Shown one piece after another: positions 62,054-64,000 of a stretch of DNA of 64,000 nucleotides. Source of the stretch: Bacillota bacterium. Its GTDB lineage: Bacteria > Bacillota > UBA4882 > UBA8346. The number at the start of each line of letters is the position of its first letter. Within the stretch, counting starts at the first letter, position 1. The notes under the pieces are model-generated. The model searched no databases and was not told the origin of the DNA. It saw nothing but the letters and a program-made list of their open reading frames with translations. A program made the translations under genes and the position numbers. Location of the stretch: contig JAEZFP010000062.1 in NCBI GenBank assembly GCA_023417475.1, positions 109,104 to 173,103 of the forward strand. The letters run 5' to 3'.

Positions 62054-63781
62054 GTGAACCTGCATTCCAAACTGCCTCATGTCGCTTACTTCTGTATGGA
62101 GTATGGTTTGAATGAGAATTTTAAGATTTATGCCGGCGGGTTGGGAATCTTAGCCGGGGATCTTTTAAAAGCCGCTTATGACGGCCAATATCCCTTAATC
62201 GGAGTCGGCATGCTTTGGAGTCAAGGCTATACCAATCAATACGTTGATGACGACGGCCAAACCTATGATTGTTATCCGCTGTACAACTACGAGCAATATC
62301 TGGAAGATACCGGCGTAACGGTCAAAGTGCGGATCCGCGGCCGCCAAGTCGCCTGTAAGGTATGGAAATGCGTTCAATTTCAGAATGCGCCGCTCTTTTT
62401 GCTCGACACCAATCTGCCCGAGAATCAGGATTGTTTAATCACCGGACAGTTATACGGCTGGTTTTCCGAGGAACGCATCGCCCAAGAGATGGTCTTGGGC
62501 ATCGGAGGCGTGCGGGCGCTGCAAGCTTTAGGAATATCCGTCGACCTTTATCATTTCAACGACAGCCATCCGGTCTTGGCGGGGATTGAGTTGATCCGGC
62601 AAAAGATGGATCGGGACGGATTGAGCTTCGACGAAGCCTGGGCCCGAACCCGGAGGCAAATTGTCTTTACCACCCATACTCCCGTCAAAGAAGGCAATGA
62701 ATACCACGACCACGAACTACTTATTTATATGGGCGCCTATAACGGACTGACCCATGGTCAGATGCTCCGTTTGGGGGGCGACCCCTTCGGCATGACCGTC
62801 GCCGGGTTGCGCCTCTCCCGCAAGGCCAACGCCGTGGCGGAACTGCACGGCGTCACCGCCCGGAAGATGTGGAGCGGCGTTGCGGGCGCTTCCGAGATCA
62901 TCGCCGTCACCAACGGCGTCCACAACGGGACTTGGCAGGACCACCGCATGATGCGCGCCTTCCAGCGCAACGGCGATCTTTGGGCCGCTCATCTTCAAGC
63001 CAAGACGGAAATGCTCAGTGAGATCGAGGATTTGACCGGAGTCCGTTTGGACCCGGAAACCCTGACGATCGGTTTTGCGCGACGGGCCGCGCCATATAAA
63101 CGCAGCGACTTAATCTTCTCCCGCCCCGACTTGATCATGCCCTTACTGGAGACCGGCAAGATCCAACTGATCTTTTCCGGCAAAGCCCATCCTTACGATC
63201 AAGTCGGCAAAAAAATCATCTCCAACTTGTTTCAGATGGCGCAAGCATTCCCGGAAAGCATTGTTTTCTTACAAAACTACGATATGAAGATCGGCAAGAT
63301 TTTGACCCGTGGTTGCGACATCTGGTTGAACAATCCGCGCCGCCCCATGGAAGCCAGCGGTACCTCCGGTATGAAAGCCGCCATGAACGGCGTGCTGAAC
63401 TTCAGCGTGCTTGACGGTTGGTGGCCGGAAGGCTGTATCCACGGCGTTAACGGCTGGCAAATCGGCGGCGGGTACGAGGGAGAAGACCAAGACGAAGTCG
63501 ACGCCCAAAGCCTTTATCAGGTCTTACTCGATGATGTCCTGCCAACCTTTTATGAGGATCGTCCCAAATGGGTCAAGATGATGCATGAGAGCATCAAAAT
63601 GTCTTATTGGCAGTTTTCGGCGGCCCGGATGATTCAGGACTATTTTCAGTTGCTTTACGAAAAAGAGCGTCCCCGGACCGGCTCCGTCATTGCCGCTCCG
63701 GACCAACATTCGCCCTGCCGGGTTACGGCCAAACCCTCCGGAAAGAAATACGCCCGGAAAAAAGCCCTTTGCAAAGTCTAA
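62054..63781 (+). CDS. glgP: Alpha-glucan (glycogen/maltodextrin) phosphorylase, short type
   Basis: PLP-dependent glycosyltransferase releasing glucose 1-phosphate from alpha-1,4-glucans. The product (575 residues) is the short form seen in many anaerobes and archaea. It has VAYFCMEYGLNENFKIYAGGLG, THTPVKEGNE, FARRAAPYKRSDLI and the C-terminal half with NPRRPMEASGTSGMKAAMNG, the phosphate/PLP region. The basic tail (KPSGKKYARKKALCKV) is unusual. Start GTG 62054 follows GGAGG by 11 bases. With the PPi-type phosphofructokinase it suggests storage-glucan use. Confidence 0.93.
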   Translation: MNLHSKLPHVAYFCMEYGLNENFKIYAGGLGILAGDLLKAAYDGQYPLIGVGMLWSQGYTNQYVDDDGQTYDCYPLYNYEQYLEDTGVTVKVRIRGRQVACKVWKCVQFQNAPLFLLDTNLPENQDCLITGQLYGWFSEERIAQEMVLGIGGVRALQALGISVDLYHFNDSHPVLAGIELIRQKMDRDGLSFDEAWARTRRQIVFTTHTPVKEGNEYHDHELLIYMGAYNGLTHGQMLRLGGDPFGMTVAGLRLSRKANAVAELHGVTARKMWSGVAGASEIIAVTNGVHNGTWQDHRMMRAFQRNGDLWAAHLQAKTEMLSEIEDLTGVRLDPETLTIGFARRAAPYKRSDLIFSRPDLIMPLLETGKIQLIFSGKAHPYDQVGKKIISNLFQMAQAFPESIVFLQNYDMKIGKILTRGCDIWLNNPRRPMEASGTSGMKAAMNGVLNFSVLDGWWPEGCIHGVNGWQIGGGYEGEDQDEVDAQSLYQVLLDDVLPTFYEDRPKWVKMMHESIKMSYWQFSAARMIQDYFQLLYEKERPRTGSVIAAPDQHSPCRVTAKPSGKKYARKKALCKV

Positions 63782-63789
63782 AACCAACG

Positions 63790-63836
63790 GGAGTGTCGCG
63801 CTACGAACTGTCAGACCGTGCCGGCACTCTTTTTTA
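63790..63836 (+). terminator. Probable terminator of glgP
   Basis: GAGTG and CACTC close a larger imperfect hairpin (with an inner CG/CG part), followed by six T. Confidence 0.6.
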
Positions 63837-63880
63837 TATGCATCCTCGCCAGGCGACTGCGCGTCCTTGCTTAACGACTG

Positions 63881-63906
63881 GACGGTGTAAAATAATTTGT
63901 GTAAAC
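63881..63906 (+). mobile_element. Possible left end of an IS256-family element
   Basis: GACGGTGTAAAATAATTTGT followed by GTAAAC resembles terminal inverted repeats of IS256-family elements (TGTGTAAA-type ends) and is placed 38 bases before a start codon whose product looks like an IS256-type transposase. The right end lies outside the window. Confidence 0.45.
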
Positions 63907-63943
63907 CTCCGATAAAGGAACTAATAAGATGGAGGAATACAAA

Positions 63944-64000
63944 ATGGGCATATTAAGCAGTGAACAAATAAGAGGATTAATCAAAGAACATAACCTAAAA
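63944..64000 (+). CDS. Start of a probable IS256-family transposase (partial)
   Basis: Only 19 codons are in the window: MGILSSEQIRGLIKEHNLK. GGAGG lies 8 bases before the ATG. The pattern (T/S)SEQ-x-R-x-LIKE-x-NLK is very like the N-terminus of IS256 (mutator) family transposases, and the upstream bases resemble such an element's terminal repeat. The gene is cut by the window edge, so the family is not certain. Confidence 0.5.
   Translation, partial: MGILSSEQIRGLIKEHNLK

Overview
The window looks like a chromosome segment of a spore-forming, motile, probably anaerobic member of the Bacillota (Firmicutes). Evidence for this lineage: the tig-clpP-clpX-lonB run, YtfJ and a DUF2953 protein encoded together, DUF1540, HutP-family and AroH-type proteins, AGGAGG ribosome sites with frequent GTG/TTG starts, and a TTATCCACA-type DnaA box cluster. 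Several features point to a diderm (outer-membrane) Bacillota: three ABC substrate-binding proteins have signal peptides without a lipobox cysteine, and an 881-residue secreted protein ends in what looks like an Omp85-like beta-barrel. A relative of Hydrogenispora/Limnochordia-type lineages would fit, but I cannot place it from sequence alone.

Layout. 0-6.7 kb (minus): motAB, a DUF502 membrane protein, oligoendopeptidase F, then hutP-like/aroH/hisC-like. 6.8-9.3 kb: a small membrane protein, a HI0933-type flavoprotein and a patatin-like phospholipase, the last two separated by a tandem hairpin array. 9.6-14.7 kb: protein quality control genes lonB, clpX, clpP and tig. 15.1-17.2 kb: tRNA-Leu, a DacF-type D,D-carboxypeptidase and an unknown helical protein. 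17.4-17.9 kb: a gene-free block with a 21-bp-phased DnaA-box-like array and a 117-bp mobile element. 17.9-25.5 kb: M32 carboxypeptidase, ytfJ and DUF2953 genes, a Ca2+-type P-ATPase, a collagen-like protein and DUF1540. 25.6-30.3 kb: a Gld-like ABC exporter operon. 30.7-34.1 kb (plus): a sugar ABC importer of LplBC type. 34.2-36.7 kb: rqcH and a CYTH-like gene. 36.7-43.2 kb: diguanylate cyclase, GNAT, EamA exporter, a helical repeat protein, PPi-type phosphofructokinase, PpnP and a SIMPL protein. 43.7-49.3 kb: a complete oppABCDF operon. 49.3-54.9 kb: the peptidase/propeller/barrel protein, a dGTPase-like HD protein, a CBS protein, DUF378 and bacteriohemerythrin. 54.9-63.8 kb: asnS, prfC, a polar amino-acid ABC importer, isoaspartyl peptidase/asparaginase and alpha-glucan phosphorylase. 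The window closes with the left end of a probable IS256-family element.

Physiology. Peptide import (Opp), amino-acid import, several peptidases (PepF, M32, IaaA), sugar import, a glycogen-type phosphorylase and a pyrophosphate-type PFK suggest a fermentative organism using peptides and polysaccharides. Hemerythrin suggests oxygen sensing or handling.

Most unusual items: (1) two copies of a 117-bp inverted-repeat element with target duplications, both inserted inside intrinsic-terminator hairpins and showing a compensatory stem change; (2) a 21-bp-periodic DnaA-box array with no dnaA nearby; (3) a metallopeptidase/beta-propeller/outer-membrane-barrel fusion; (4) a ClpP with Asn in place of the catalytic Asp; (5) a tandem 58-60-bp hairpin array whose last unit encodes the C-terminus of a patatin protein.
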